DNA of 64,000 nt from Cryptomeria japonica (GCF_030272615.1 NC_081407.1:437256230-437320229); one strand, 5' to 3'; counted from the first letter of the stretch, positions 1-15,281 are shown. Notes: generated from the sequence alone by a model not told the origin. Made by a program: numbers and translations.

Positions 1-54
1 TAATGTAGGGTAATTTAAGTGATGGTGAATGAATGAATGAAGATTTTAATGATT

Positions 55-1330
<1,276 letters not shown>

Positions 1331-1404
1331 ATTTGGTTATGTATTGTGGAAATTTGATCAAATTAATTGATTTTAATGATGTCTATGAGACTAGGTAATC
1401 TATG

Positions 1405-1780
1405 GGATCAAAACCGAGGACAACACAATGATCTCTAAAGAACCAATCGACCACCAACTTGGGAAGCAACCCAAGAGCGTCCACTAATCCTTTCCGATTA
1501 GGTTTCTTTTGCTATGAATTTTGACCAAGTAATCTGTCATTTGAACTATCTGTTCTTCTTTGAACAAAGTATTAGAGACTCAAATTTTAGGATATACGTA
1601 TATTTGCTCCAAATGTCATCAAAAGTTGGGCAATCCATGATGTAATGCCATTCTGTTTTGACTGATCCAAACTTGCAAAGAAGACAAACCCTGTTAGCTC
1701 ATTCCTCTTTGGGTGTTTTCCACGTGTTAAGAGTTTATAGTAAAGTAAAGACATCAATTTTTCACAATTCATGAAACTAG
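1405..1780 (-). pseudogene. LINE remnant: reverse-transcriptase zinc-binding (zf-RVT) region
   Basis: Read on the minus strand, the segment has the spacing of the zinc-binding domain that follows reverse transcriptase in plant LINEs. It shows Lys-Leu-Leu-Thr-Arg-Gly-Lys-His-Pro-Lys-Arg-Asn, then Cys-X2-Cys (about 1689-1674), then Glu-X2-His and a Cys-Pro followed by Ile-Trp (about 1655-1610). The first part and the cysteine part lie in different frames, so there is at least one frameshift; several stops follow. Its upstream side is cut off by the foldback element at 1783. It is a dead fragment. The motif order makes the assignment fairly secure, but no catalytic RT sequence is present here. 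Confidence 0.6.
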
Positions 1781-1782
1781 TA

Positions 1783-2234
1783 CAATTGTTTATGGATTAG
1801 ATTATGCGTTAGATTTTAGCATCAATGTTTCAGATCACACTCTGGATTAGATTGTGTGTTGTTTTTTATCATCAATGTTTCAGATCACACTCTGGATTAG
1901 ATTGTGTGTTGTTTTTTATCATCAATGTTTCAGATCACACTCTGGATTAGATTGTGTGTTGGTTTTTAGCATCAACATCTCAAATCATACATGAGTGTGA
2001 TCCAAGACATTGATGCTAAAAACCAACACACAATCTAATCTAGAAGCAATTGCATGTTATTTTTTAGCATCACACAATTTAATCTAGAAGCAATTGTGTA
2101 TTATTTTTTAGCATCACACAATTTAATCTAGAAGCAATTGTGTATTGCTTTTTAGCATCAAAGTTTCAAATCACACTTATGTATCTTTTTAATCATTGAT
2201 GCTAAAAACTAAAAATCTAATCCAGAAGTAGTTG
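1783..2234. mobile_element. Foldback element B with tandemly repeated arms
   Basis: Four head-to-tail 50-bp units start at 1793, 1843, 1893 and 1943, each running from TGGATTAGATTGTGTG through ATCAATGTTTCAGATCACAC. After about 1993 the same sequence returns in reverse orientation. It is followed by two or three roughly 44-bp units containing TTTAATCTAGAAGCAATTG, and the block ends with an inverted copy of the outer terminus (TAATCCAGAAGTAGTTG). The units match the termini of elements A and C. Arms built of tandem copies of the terminal sequence resemble Drosophila FB elements in layout; that comparison is structural only. Confidence 0.65.
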
Positions 2235-2625
2235 TTTCAATTTTATAATAGTTTACTCATTTTTAGTTTGAATCATCAAAATTATTTAGGGTTGGTCACA
2301 GGGCTATTGATTCTCCTCAATATAAAAATGTTGTAGAAATGAAACTGTAAATACTTTAGATTAAGAAGTTGAGATATTGTTGGTTGTGAGGCACCACATA
2401 TGTCATTTGGGTCATTTCTAGACCCATATATCTATTATATACTACTTAAATAGCAATGTAAAATGGTATAGAAGAAAAGACAAATTCATAGAAATAAGAT
2501 AATTAAGTGTCATTATGAAAGGATATGATAGAAAGACATTATGAAAAGGCATAAAGAGACTATATAGAGGGAAAAGTGAGATAAAAGCATGGAATAGTGT
2601 GAAAACATGTACATGGAACAATATG

Positions 2626-4404
<1,779 letters not shown>

Positions 4405-4868
4405 TAGAGAATGACTGACATGACCCCATATTCGAAAAACAAAAATGACATGGTCCCAAGCAGTCTTCCAGGTTTGATCGTACCCATCTCTACTCCGTCA
4501 GCGACCACGTTAGCTAGTGCGTCATCATCCATATTTGCCTTGTAGTATGTGTGATTCATCGTAAATTTTTTAAAAACTTGAGTCGCACCATAACGCCCAT
4601 GGAGCACCGCATTGAGCTTCCAATTCATGATAGCCCCTGCTCTAAATGCATTAACAACATTTTATCTCCATCCTCGACATCCATACAAAATAATAAACCT
4701 TGGATTAATGCCTTTAGCTCATGCAACATTATTTTTTGTCTTCTTGCAGGGCACTGTCAATCTATCCACACTTGAGTCATCCCAAAGTCGAATTATACAT
4801 TTGACACTAGAGTAATTCAGTTTACTTCTAGATGTTCCATCAAAATTCATTTTAAACCATTTCAATTG
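4405..4868 (-). pseudogene. Degenerate RNase H domain (LINE-type)
   Basis: On the minus strand the segment reads like a type-I RNase H domain broken by frameshifts. It has Trp-Phe-Lys-Met-Asn-Phe-Asp-Gly-Thr-Ser near 4860 (first catalytic Asp region), Glu-Leu-Lys-Ala-Leu-Ile-Gln-Gly-Leu near 4730 (catalytic Glu helix), Val-Glu-Asp-Gly-Asp (third acidic site), and Asn-Trp-Lys-Leu-Asn-Ala-Val-Leu near 4620. It ends with Asp-Asp-Asp-Ala-Leu-Ala-Asn near 4530. This is the order in plant RNase H domains found at the end of LINE ORF2 and in RNase H-like pseudogenes. At least two frameshifts and two stops separate the pieces. No RT lies directly upstream, so the parent element is uncertain. Confidence 0.55.
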
Positions 4869-7800
4869 TGAAAGTTACCATACACACTAAGCTTGATGAG
4901 ATCAATATCCATGCCATCCACTACAATGACAGGAGGAATCTTATGATGCTCATGTCCTTATCAAGATCAAAATTGGGAGGGTGGATTACATATAATGAAA
5001 GAGGTACATATATATAATAGATGGGTAGATAGGATGAGGTAGGTAGAATAAGGGAGATAGGACGAAAGTAGCTTGCCCTTAACTATAGGGTCCCAACAAA
5101 TGAAATATTTGGACATGATGCTTTGTTTGGGCTGCAGCTACACTTGCTCCAAAATGGCACAGTACGGATAAAAAAACCTGCGTGTTATTCATTTTTGCAA
5201 AAATTACAGATCGTTGATCGTGATCGGCAGAATCAACAACGAGTAACATGCCATTTGGGAGCCAATTTAGCCGCAACCCTTTGTTTGTTGGTTTTTCATC
5301 ATGGTACTTGTCCAATGCACCACAAATAGTGTTTTTACTAAAGGATGACTTTCTTTTTTTTTTTTAATTCTTTTAAATGAAGGATTAAGATTTTGATAGA
5401 TTAGTGTAAATTAGGGTTAAGGAGAAGGATGAAGGAATCAAGCATTTATTTCTATAGGGATGTATCCCTTGTTAAATGATTTCTTTATGGACCATGCTTA
5501 TTGTTGTTAGGCTCATATATATTGGTAGAAAGCATGTTAAGTGGGAGTCTCCAAAATGTCAACGAGGTACCACCATAGCTCTTTATGTGAGAGGATTTTT
5601 TTCAAGGGAGACAAAATAGATGGGGAGGTGAAGGAAGGATAACAATCCATTCAAAATTTGGATTAAAGGGATGTGATGGTGGATGCATATTAGATAGTGG
5701 ATAAGGGGTTGAATGATGGTTGGATGAAAAGATTAAATGACAATGACATGAGGGAATGTTGTGGGATCAAGGGGAACTAATATTACACACAGTACATTGG
5801 AAGATGAAGAATTAGGTTAGGATATGATTTTCAATATTGGGTAGATAGGGTAATTGGACATAATTTTTTGGGATTTAGGGGCCAAAAATGGATTTAGAAT
5901 ATTTAGGAGGAGGAGTTGGAATTGTGGATTTTGGGATATAGAAACTCAAAATATATATAGGATGTTGTAGATGAGGATTCTTGAACTTAAATGGAGAAAT
6001 TTAGGATTAGGATTAGGATTCAGAATTGGAAGTTCATTTTGGATGCACTGATTTGTGTTTAGGGATCCACTTTATTTGTGCTTACTTTTTGCTTGGTGAA
6101 CATTTTTTTATCTATTTTTATCTTAGATTTTTTTTTCTTATTTTGGAATTATGGGAAAGATTTATTCTTTAGATTAAATGATGGGGATTTGGTGTTGGAT
6201 GCTCCTTGTGGATGCATCAATTTTTGCTTAGGGATCCAAAAAAAAAATTCAGACTTTTTGATTGGTAAGCCTTTATGACCATTTAGATCTATTGTGATTT
6301 TAGATTTATTCAGTTTAACTTTATGGTTTCATGGTGATTCTTAGTGGCATGGGGATCATAAGGTTTCTACAAATTCTTTGATTAATATATTTTGGCATCT
6401 AATTTTTTATTAAAATACAATGGTTAGTCTCATGGGGAAAAATTATCTTGACATTCCACAAATTGGGAGATGGCTTCATCATTTTGGAATAGGTCACATT
6501 ATATTTGTATTTATTGGTCTTCATTGAGCATTGTAGAGGATTGATCATGAAATAAAATTATTAGTGGTGGTTGTGATCGGATTGATCAGGGCGATGTGGT
6601 CAACGCAAGTATTGGTAGCAACAAGATTGCGAGTGAAGTGATGAGAGGTAATTATTTTAATGTTGGAAGAAGCTTCCTTATCCTTAGTCGAGTGGTCAAA
6701 TGTGTTTTTCATGAGATATATAGTTGATACCTTGAAATCCCAATTTTTCTTTTATTTGTATGGGTTTTAAGATGCCTTGCTCACGAAGGCCTAATCCTTT
6801 TCATTGATAATGCATGTTTTGACAATTCTAATTGTTGATATGATACTTTCTATTCTAGAAACAAGATGCAAAACCATTTTTAGATTGGAAAGGTGTGGTG
6901 AAGATTGTATCTTCCATGATTGTGATAAACTAGATTGAATAAACATGGAGGAAGCAAGGTGACAAGATTGTGGTTCATGGATGGGTTTGATAGAGATGAT
7001 TGGATCTTGAGATGGTAAGTAACCATAAAAAAGAGTGAAGCTTGGATCTTGATTTTGATAGGGGTATATTTGGGCATATTTGGTTCTAGCTATTGATATA
7101 TGTGAATTTTCTTAGATGAAATGGCAGAGGAGTGGTATTATATTTCGTTACAAATTAGTGCATAGAGGAACTATTTGACCTGTGCACATAGATGGGAGAG
7201 GGATTTTTGAAATTTATGGATGGTAGATTTAAAGGATTTGAGTGATTGGGATTAATAATTGTATATTCATGTTGGGTGAAAATTTTGTAAACTTGGAGAG
7301 GTTTACAAAACATGGGTTTCACCACAGTATGTGAGCCAGTATCTCTTAGAAGGCAAGATATGGTCCCTCCTATTTATAAGGGAAGACTTCCCCTTTCTGC
7401 TGCAAACTATATCTAATATTATTCTACCTGTTAACTTTACACTAATCCACTGATGATACAATTACTTTACTCTCTTTTTTCAGAGTAAGTATTTTCCCAA
7501 TTCCCTATTTAGAATGGATTTATTTCCTTAAGACTGAAAACAATTTCTAATTTGTAGTAATACTAAAATCTATGCTAATTAAGAAGCAAAGTTTTCGTAA
7601 GAGTACAAAGCCTCCGGTTGCTTCCCTTTTCTGAAAATAACTTAATGGGACGGGAAAGTAAGAACGAAGCTCAAAGTCTTCTTTTAATTTCCGTCTTATA
7701 AACCTTTTACAAATGACTCTTTTTCTTAACATTTTTTTCAAAATAACAACTAAAGCACAAAGTCTTCAGGTTGCTATTCATATATAGCATATCAACATAT

Positions 7801-7968
7801 AATTTAGATAATAATCAAAAGCTCAAATTCTTCGAACTATTAGCCACACCAAGTTCCTACTTTTGAATTTTCAAAGTAACACAAAGTCTACTTATATGAA
7901 CTCAAACTACTCTTCAATATTTCGCAAAAATAACACTAATGAAATGAGATTTCCACAATCCATAGATT
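4869..7968. other. Intergenic stretch without a recognised gene
   Basis: The minus-strand frame 5315-5079 (78 codons) and a short coding-looking stretch just upstream of the RNase H remnant (about 4970-4870) do not match a family I know. From 5400 to 7250 the plus strand is G/T-rich with no frame over about 66 codons. Around 7360-7380 a TATA-like CTATTTATAAGGG follows a GC-richer stretch and could be a decayed LTR promoter. From 7560 to 7910 a phrase CAAAGTCT recurs irregularly at least three times. Confidence 0.4.
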
Positions 7969-8262
7969 ATCTGTAAAAACTTCTGGAAACGATTATGTGT
8001 GAGTTTTTTAATCAACATTTCGGATCACACTTTGTGATCCATCATCAGGATAAATGAGAGCACATTAAGCAAAATATGAGTGATTGCAAACTAGGATGAT
8101 ACTTAAAAAGAGGGGAGAGATGAAAGAAAGAGACAACAAGTACAACAAAAAATAAAATTAAAAGTTAAAAAATAGAAAGAAGAAAAGTAATAATAAAATA
8201 AGAATTGGAAAAGAACAAACAAAGGAAAGAAAGAATTAAAACTACAAAAAACGCCTATATAT
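7969..8262 (+). repeat. Left inverted arm of foldback C
   Basis: Begins ATCTGTAAAAACTTCTGG, contains ATCAACATTTCGGATCACAC and GTGATCCATCATCAGGATAA, then becomes purine-rich. Pairs with 27414-27707 almost to the first TATATA tract. Confidence 0.8.
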
Positions 8263-8388
8263 ATATATACAGAGAGAGAGAGCAACAAATGTATATGCGT
8301 ATAAATAAAAACCAAATAAGAAAGGGGAAATCAAATAATACAAATAAAATTTAAAAAATAAATAACAATAAAATTAATAAAATTAAAA

Positions 8389-8437
<49 letters not shown>

Positions 8438-8647
8438 GAGGCATTTTTTATTTAATTTCTTTTCGTTGGCATGTAGGTGCGTGTGTATTTTTATTTTTTA
8501 TTTTAATTTTATTATTTTTATTGTTATTTATTTTTTAAATTTAATTTGTATTTATACGCATATACATATGTTGGTATATATGTGTCTTCACACACACACA
8601 CACACACACACATGTATGTATGTATGTATGTATGTATGTATGTATGT

Positions 8648-8725
<78 letters not shown>

Positions 8726-8758
8726 GTATGTATGTATGTATGTATATATGTATGTATA
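8263..8758. repeat. Microsatellite loop, left part
   Basis: Contains (GA)n near 8271-8282, (TA)n at about 8393-8434, (CA)n at 8590-8611, (TGTA)n then (CATA)n at 8612-8673 forming a palindrome, and (TA)n at about 8672-8710. The last five bases before the retrotransposon, 8754-8758, are GTATA. Confidence 0.9.
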
Positions 8759-9538
8759 TGTAGACACCTAAAATTGTCCAGTCTAATTAAATAAATATCG
8801 TTATTTATTTAATTACTTTAAACCTAATTCTTCTATTAATTAAATAAATCTTTATTTATTTAATTAATTCATTTATCCTCTTCTAGCCTTATTTCTCATT
8901 TAAATAAATACTTTTATTTATTTAAATTATCCTTTTCCTAAATTAAATAAATATTTTTATTTATTTAATTGATCCCACTTCCTCTATTAATTAAATAAAT
9001 CTTTATTTATTTAATTAATTCATTAACCTTTTCTACCCATGACACATGTCATTCATCTCTTAATTCATACACTACCTACCCTCTTATTATTTTATTATTT
9101 CTTCTACCTACCCTCTAATCATAGCCGACCATTTATCTTTTACACCTCTCAATCTTATCCCTCTATTTCTTATAGTGTCTTCTATATAAGGAGGTGCTTC
9201 CTTCATTATCAAGCCCCCCGATGATTATTTGACTACACTACGCCTTTGAACTTTCATATGCGATCCCACTTGCAACCACATTTCCGTTCTTTGTTGAGCT
9301 CTTGTGCACATAAAATCTGAGAGCAAATATATCAAGCAAGATCAATGGAGATAGGAAGAATGGAGATCCAAACCCTATTGGACATGTGATGGTATAATCT
9401 TTGTGATTTCATTTGATCTGCATTGTCTTAGGTAATTTTCATATGTTATGGTGGATCTTTGTTGTTGTTAGGCTAGGGTTTTGTGGTTGAATCTATTTAG
9501 TCTTTTAATATTGTTGTTATCCATTTTCACCGTATACA
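8759..9538 (+). repeat. 5' LTR (780 bp)
   Basis: Starts TGTAGACACC, ends CCGTATACA. Between about 8795 and 9025 it carries at least four AT-rich palindromes of type TTAAATAAATNNNTTATTTATTTAA separated by short C-rich spacers, each able to fold as a stem-loop. A TATA box TATATAAG lies at 9183-9190. Confidence 0.95.
9183..9190 (+). promoter_or_regulatory. LTR TATA box
   Basis: TATATAAG in the context TTCTATATAAGGAGG, conserved at 26329-26336 in the 3' LTR. It would place the sense transcript start some 25-35 bp downstream, in the CATTATCAAGC region. Confidence 0.6.
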
Positions 9539-9541
9539 TTT

Positions 9542-9559
9542 TGGCACGCCTGGTGGGAC
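9542..9559 (+). other. Primer-binding site of the Tat-type element
   Basis: TGGCACGCCTGGTGGGAC, three bases after the 5' LTR. It begins with TGG as expected for pairing with a tRNA 3' CCA end. I did not determine the tRNA identity. Confidence 0.65.
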
Positions 9560-9647
9560 TCTTGTCCCTTTTGCATTTAACATCTTTTGTTGCAGATTTT
9601 GTGTTTTTGAAGTTGCAGATCTGACATTTCTGACAACATTTTGATAT

Positions 9648-9915
9648 TTTCGTGTCTGCGTACTTTCAAATCACGTTTTTTATTTTTTGTCGCGTTTGTG
9701 ACATCTAGAATCGCGTCTACGCCTTCGATAGTATTTTATTTTTTTGCAGATTCCAGGAAGCACGTCTGTGTTCCCTAGTTGCGTCTGTGAAGTCTTCAGA
9801 CACGTTTGTGTTCGGGAACCGCGTCTGTGTTCAGGAACCGCGTCTGTGTCAGATCTAACCGTGTCTGCAAATTTATATAGCATTAGTGTTTCTGATAACC
9901 GCGTATGTGTGCAGT
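9648..9915 (+). repeat. GCGTCTGTG degenerate repeats, leader cluster 1
   Basis: About ten copies of a core (A)CCGCGTCTGTGTTC or close variants (CACGTCTGTGTTC, TGCGTCTGTGAAG, CACGTTTGTGTTC, CCGTGTCTGC, CCGCGTATGTGTG) at irregular spacing of roughly 18-30 bp. Most departures from the core are C-to-T or G-to-A within its CpG, as expected for decay of methylated cytosine. All copies have the same orientation. Confidence 0.8.
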
Positions 9916-11098
9916 TGTTGCATTTTGGTTTCTTTGATTTGGTTTTTTGTCATTCAGATTTCAGATCTGGTTGATATTGAGCTGACATCTTCAGATCTAG
10001 CTAACAAAATTGGTGCAGCTTGCCTTGAAAGAAAAATCATTTTTTTGAAGGCCCCTATTTCACAAAGTCTTTAAGATCTAAAATTTACCTAACTTGTGTG
10101 CTTGCAGGAAGGGGTGATCATTTGAAACAATCCAAACTACTAATAGATCTTTGTTGTAGGACCTTGGCAAGGGTTTTCGATCTTTATTGTGTGCCTTGTT
10201 TTCATAGACTAGCAAACACTTCAATTGGTGCACTAAAATTGAACTAGTGTATTTTATATCTTGAGCAATAGGCTCTTTTTGTTTAATCTTTAAAGGGCCT
10301 ATCTCCCCGTGTGGTCATTAGGACTACTAGTGAGGAGAGAACGACCCAAGTGGTAGCGAGGAAAACCCACCTCTTCTGAACCATTATAAACAATTGTATT
10401 CATGGTGAAAACTATGGATAACGTGTGTTGATTAGTTCTTACCGACACTATGTCTCCCCATAAACCCGTTTGATCAAATTTATTTGATCAGTTGTAGGGC
10501 GTAACCCCTACCGGTTGGAGCCTTCTGTATTTACAGACCTGAAAGTGCCGCATGTATGGCCACACGAGTGGATGCTCTTACTAGCACCTTTTTGTTTTAG
10601 AAGCCAAAATCCTTCTAGTTGTTGGGGCAGGAGGTCAGACCTCTGGAGCGGCCCACACACATACGGTTCTTATTAGAGATACAAAGTTCGCCACGAGGAG
10701 TTTTCGTGGGGACTGATGCTTGGATGTCCGAGAAGTGAGTGTCGAGGGTGGAGCCAGTGAGGTCAAGCATCTAAGTATCCACTCTGAATTGCATAGCCTC
10801 ATGTGGGAATCAATAACTATTGTACTAGCTAGCCATAAGAATTGTGCTTGACTTATTTTAAACATTCAAACATTCAAGACCAAACATAAAAATATTGTGT
10901 CTTTTGTGTCTTCAAGTGTATTCAAAACAATTTTACATCAAACAACACACTTTTCTTGGAGTCATTTTGAGTCTAAACACTTGCAAACATTGAGTCCTCA
11001 TCAACATTGTGTCCTCTTGTCATGAAAAACAGTCAAACATTCAGATTTGGTCACAACAAGCAACTTCACACATTGGAAAAATTGCACAAAGTTTTCAA

Positions 11099-11285
11099 AA
11101 ATGCGTCTGTGTCTGACAGAACCGCATCAGTGTCATCTAACCGCGTCTGTGAAGGGCAGAAACATGTTTGTGTCTTTTAAACAACATTGCATTTGTAAAA
11201 TCTCATAAACGCGTCTGTGTCTAACAGAACCACGTTTGTGTCATTTAAGCGCATCTATGAAGTATACAGGTATGTCTGTGTTCAG
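11099..11285 (+). repeat. GCGTCTGTG degenerate repeats, leader cluster 2
   Basis: Nine or so further copies in the same orientation, for example TGCGTCTGTGTCTGACAG, CCGCGTCTGTGAAG, ACGCGTCTGTGTCTAACAG and CACGTTTGTGTC. Several are followed by CAGAAC, making an extended unit GCGTCTGTGTC-NNACAGAACC. The cluster ends about 490 bp upstream of gag. Confidence 0.8.
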
Positions 11286-11772
11286 AATTGAAAAACTTTT
11301 ACAGTCCAGCAAACAAGAACAATCAGTTTCAGACTTATTGAGCTTCCTAGGTTATCTCTTCAGGTTTTCATCTAGCATTCAACCTGTCTTTGGGTCTCAC
11401 AAAGTCCATCATTTATTTACACCTTACATTACATTCACATTTGTCTAAACTTGAGTCAAAAGGTCACTTGCTTGTCCTCGTCATACTTTGTCAACACATT
11501 ACATACAACAACATTTTGCTAAGTGGTCCCTCATCAAGGTCTATCACCTTTGGGTCTCATTTGGTCTTACTTAGAGTCAAGGTCAACTTACCTCATCAAG
11601 AGAAACTATCATCTCTTTGGAAGCCACACCTACTCTACTACATACATACTTGGTCTTACACTTTGGACATTGCAAGTAAACTTCAGATTCATTTACATTC
11701 CATCCAACTCTTGGTCTTTCATATCTTTCCATTTTTCATCTAGTTTCACACATCTTGGTCAATACCTAGTTC

Positions 11773-13620
11773 ATGGTTGAAACCCATTCCCAAAAATCTA
11801 GGAGAGAAGCTAAAGAGGCTCAAGAGTCCGCAAACATGAGTTCCTATGAGTATGACAATGATATCTTTTTCAATTTTGATCATACTACATTACCTGACAT
11901 GGATGCTTATAGAAACATTCCAAATGTTGAGAACATGGACACTACAAACAACAATGATACACACAATGACAATATGGACAACATTTCCACATATTTAGCA
12001 GAAGTGGAAGACACCATTATGGATCCCCATTTCAATCGATTGGTTGAGGAAATAATGAGGAGAGATAGACAATATTTCTTACAAGTGATGGCACAAAGTG
12101 GAACCAAGATCCCTCATGATTTTGACATGTCTCAAATAATGGAAAATCGACCTTTGCAACAACCTCACCTCAACATGGATCAAAGGAGGCCTAATAGTCG
12201 AGGCAATAGAGGACCACATCTTGTGCCTGAATCACCATCATCTTTGTTTCAAAAACTAGAGGTCCCATACACACATGGTTAAGCTTATGATACTCACCTT
12301 CGCAGACCATTATGAAAGTCTTATGCAGAAAAATATACTCAATCACATACCAATGTTAAGGACCAACCACCAAAGCAATTGGATATCCAAAGGCATGATA
12401 AAAAATTGGACACAAGGAAACCCCACATCAAATTTGGGGGCAACACACTAGAACAAACTCATGACATGCCTATAGAGTATGGTATACAAGGACAAAGCAC
12501 ATATTCTGCTCCTCATCATGACTCTATACCAAGTGGTCCATATACACAACATCATTATAGAGCTCCTCCATATGAACATGTGTATGATCAATATCATCAA
12601 TATATGCAACATGCTCCTCCTCTACCCAATGGTTCAGGAATGGGGTATGGTCCAATAAGTCAGTCTCCACCTAAGAATAATTTGGAACAACAAATCAAGG
12701 ACTTACAAAAGAAAATGGAGGACATAAATACACCGAAGCCAACTTACACAATGAGAGACATATGTCCCTATCCATTTGACAAAAGCATTCCAATGCCTCC
12801 ATTTCCTACACATTTTGTGACACCTAAGTTTGATAAGTATAGAGGAAAAGGGGATCCTAAGGCACATATAAAACAGTTTTTCACAGCTTGCATTGAGGTA
12901 GCAACAGAAGAGACATATTTGATGAGATTATTCCCATAGAGCTTAGGTGATCAGGCTATGGAATTGTTCTCCCAGCTCCCACCTAGAATTAAGTCTTGGG
13001 GTGACTTAGCAAAGGCTTTTATCCAACATTTATCCTACAACATAGAGACAGACATATCAGTCACTACCTTGTGCAACACCAAGCAAAAGGATGGAGAATA
13101 TTTTTCGTTATTTTTACAAAGATGGAGGAATCTAGCCTGCAGATGCTCATGTGAAATTCTACAGAAACAAATGGTAGAGATGTTCACCTAGAATGTCCAC
13201 AGAGAAATTGGTTATGACTTGAGAAAAGCTTGTTCGTCCACTTTCAAAGACATCATTGAAAAAGGCTTAGCAATAGAGAATGTCCTAATTGAACAAGGAG
13301 TCATTAAGATATTCAAAGAAAACAAAGAGGACTTTAAAGGAAAAGCCAAGCCAAGATTTTGGAATAAAAACAAGAACACAGTCAATGATGGTGTTGTGGA
13401 TGCCAATATAGTACGACCCAAAATCATTTTTTCTGGATCAAGCTCTACAAACAATCAAGTGAATACTCAAACAACTTCCAAATCACAAAGGAAGTACACC
13501 CCATTGGGAGAACCACTTGAATCAGTTTTCAAGTAGCTAGTGGCAAACAAGATAATCGCAATTCCAGATTTGCCTCCACATGAGCCAAAGGTTAAACCAA
13601 ATTGGTGGAATGATGATGAG
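11773..13620 (+). pseudogene. gag: gag polyprotein of the Tat-type element (broken)
   Basis: One frame runs from ATG 11773 to the solo LTR, 616 codons, with five in-frame stops (near 12280, 12313, 12937, 13189, 13534). All can be explained by CAG/CAA to TAG/TAA or CGA to TGA. The N-terminal third is Asn/Asp-rich. Around residues 330-480 it has the retrotransposon capsid (Retrotrans_gag) pattern: Pro-Lys-Phe-Asp-Lys-Tyr-Arg-Gly-Lys-Gly-Asp-Pro, a Met-Glu-Leu-Phe helix, and Ser-Trp-Gly-Asp-Leu-Ala-Lys-Ala-Phe. Gag would assemble the virus-like particle in the cytoplasm. The frame resumes after the solo LTR with the nucleocapsid-like part at 15282. Confidence 0.85.
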
Positions 13621-15281
13621 TGATGCTCTGCAAAAAGGATTAGAAAACCTGTTTGATGGCAACACACACAAGAGCACAAGAAACAAACGTTAGTGTTAGC
13701 AACAAAAGATTATCCTAAACAGGCATATCAAGAGAGATATTAAGCATGAAATAGAAAGCATATAAACATAGAATAAAATAGCTAATCAAGATGCTCATAG
13801 TTGCTCCTCCCTTGTTCCTCTCCTCTCCAAGTCCCGAATGAGTGTAGCTCTTAGCTTTTAGCACTAGCCATGGATGCCATATGGAGATTCAAGATAGTTA
13901 ATATGATAAGCAAATGCTATGCAAGTGTAGATAGTGATGCTATGAGAAAGCTCTATGCTAATGCTAGTATAACAACAATACTCTAATGCTTCCTTTTTGC
14001 TTGAGGAGAAGGGTTCTATTTATAGAAGAAATGGGGAAATGAAGGGTTAAGATTGAGTAATCTTAACAAGGGTGAGGATTGAAAGATATTCAATCCATGT
14101 GAGACTTTCAACCCAATCCCATGTTGACAAGTGTCACCATGAGGAGGCTTGAGAGGAGTGATAAGGAGCATTAAATGCTTGAGGGGACATGATGGTTACC
14201 CTAGTCAAAGAAATAAATGCTTTGAAGAGACACATGGGTTACATGAGGGTTAAGTTAGGGGTCAAAGTCCTTAACCATGGGTGCAAGTGGAATTAACCAT
14301 TAATGGTCATGTAAGAGCCATAAGTGGTTTGGAAGACTTTAGAGGTTAATTTGTTGAGCACACAAAGCATTACTTGCTTTTCAAAGACTTTGGAGTCTTT
14401 GAGAAGTGACTCCAATTTGCTTAGGAATGTGACAATATTTAGGGGCTGGATTAGGTTAATTAGGAAGGGCTTAGAAGAATCTAGAAGGGGTTTAGGCATG
14501 CAAGTGGATTTTGTAGGAAAATGCAAGTGGGAGAAATTTTGGTATTTTCAATTAAAATAAAATCATTTATTTCAATTAAATGGTGTAATTCGCAATTGGA
14601 TAAATATTCAAATAAATATTAATTTATTTAAATGAGAAAAAGGAAGATAAAGCATTAAAATGCTTGAAGACTTTGAGGGAAACCATTAAGTTTGAAGACT
14701 TTAAAGCCATCAAGTTTGAAGACTTTAAGGGAAACCATTAAAGGCTTAAGAAGACTATAGAAGGAAGCCATCAAGTTTGAAGACTTTAAGGGAAACCATT
14801 TAAGGTTTCAAGTGGGTGAGGATAAATAGGATTTTAAATAAATAATTTATTTAAAATAGTTGTGCAGCTTGCTTTTGTAGGAAAATACAAGTGGGTAGAG
14901 GATAAAGGTGATTTAAATAAATTATTTATTTAAAATAATTGTGCAACTTGCATTTGTAGGAAAATGCAAGTGGGTAGAGGATAAAGGTGATTTAAATAAA
15001 TGTTAATTTATTTAAATGTGAGAGGTGGGATTTTGGGGGAATTTAAATAAATATTAATTTATTTAAATGTGAGAGAATATTTAATTAAATAAATATGATT
15101 TATTTATTTAATTAATGGTCTGAATTTGGTTAAGTGAATTAAATCAAATAAATTGAATAATTTATTTAATTAATAGGAGAAGAGGGTTAAGATGAATTAA
15201 TTAAATATTAATTTAATTAATTATTAATTGATGGTTAAATAATCAAATAAGTACTAAGTATTCATTTTAATTAAGTGGACA
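13621..15281 (-). mobile_element. Solo LTR inserted in gag, opposite orientation (about 1.66 kb)
   Basis: Non-coding DNA that interrupts the gag/pol frame between Asn-Asp-Asp and Leu-Cys-Asp-Tyr. Read on the minus strand it begins TGTCCACTTAATT and ends GCAGAGCATCA. It contains AT-rich palindromes of the same style as the host element's LTR and has a TATA box TATAAATA (plus-strand 14017-14024). No coding domain or second LTR is present. I could not find a matching 5-bp duplication (ATGAG left, GATTT right), so the exact borders or a recombination between elements remain open. About 14660-14815 is a short tandem array of a phrase like AAGTTTGAAGACTTTAAGG. Confidence 0.65.
14660..14815. repeat. 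Minisatellite inside the solo LTR
   Basis: Four or five imperfect copies of TTTGAAGACTTTAAGG with AACCATTAAG-type spacers, about 25-45 bp apart. Confidence 0.7.

Larger units (their letters stand above)
9539..11772 (+). other. Long untranslated leader of the Tat-type element
   Basis: 2.2 kb between the LTR and the gag start with no long frame. Two clusters of the GCGTCTGTG repeat lie here (separate entries). Between them (about 10260-10800) is non-repetitive, GC-richer DNA. A phrase CATGGTGAAAACTATGG at 10401 resembles GGTGAAAACC at about 21112 and ATGGTGAAAATCGG at about 21150, just after the integrase, so leader and post-integrase region share a motif. Confidence 0.6.

Noticed and set aside
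9744-9974. 76-codon plus-strand frame in the leader as a possible upstream protein
   Set aside because: It only translates the GCGTCTGTG repeats; no start context or conservation can be shown.
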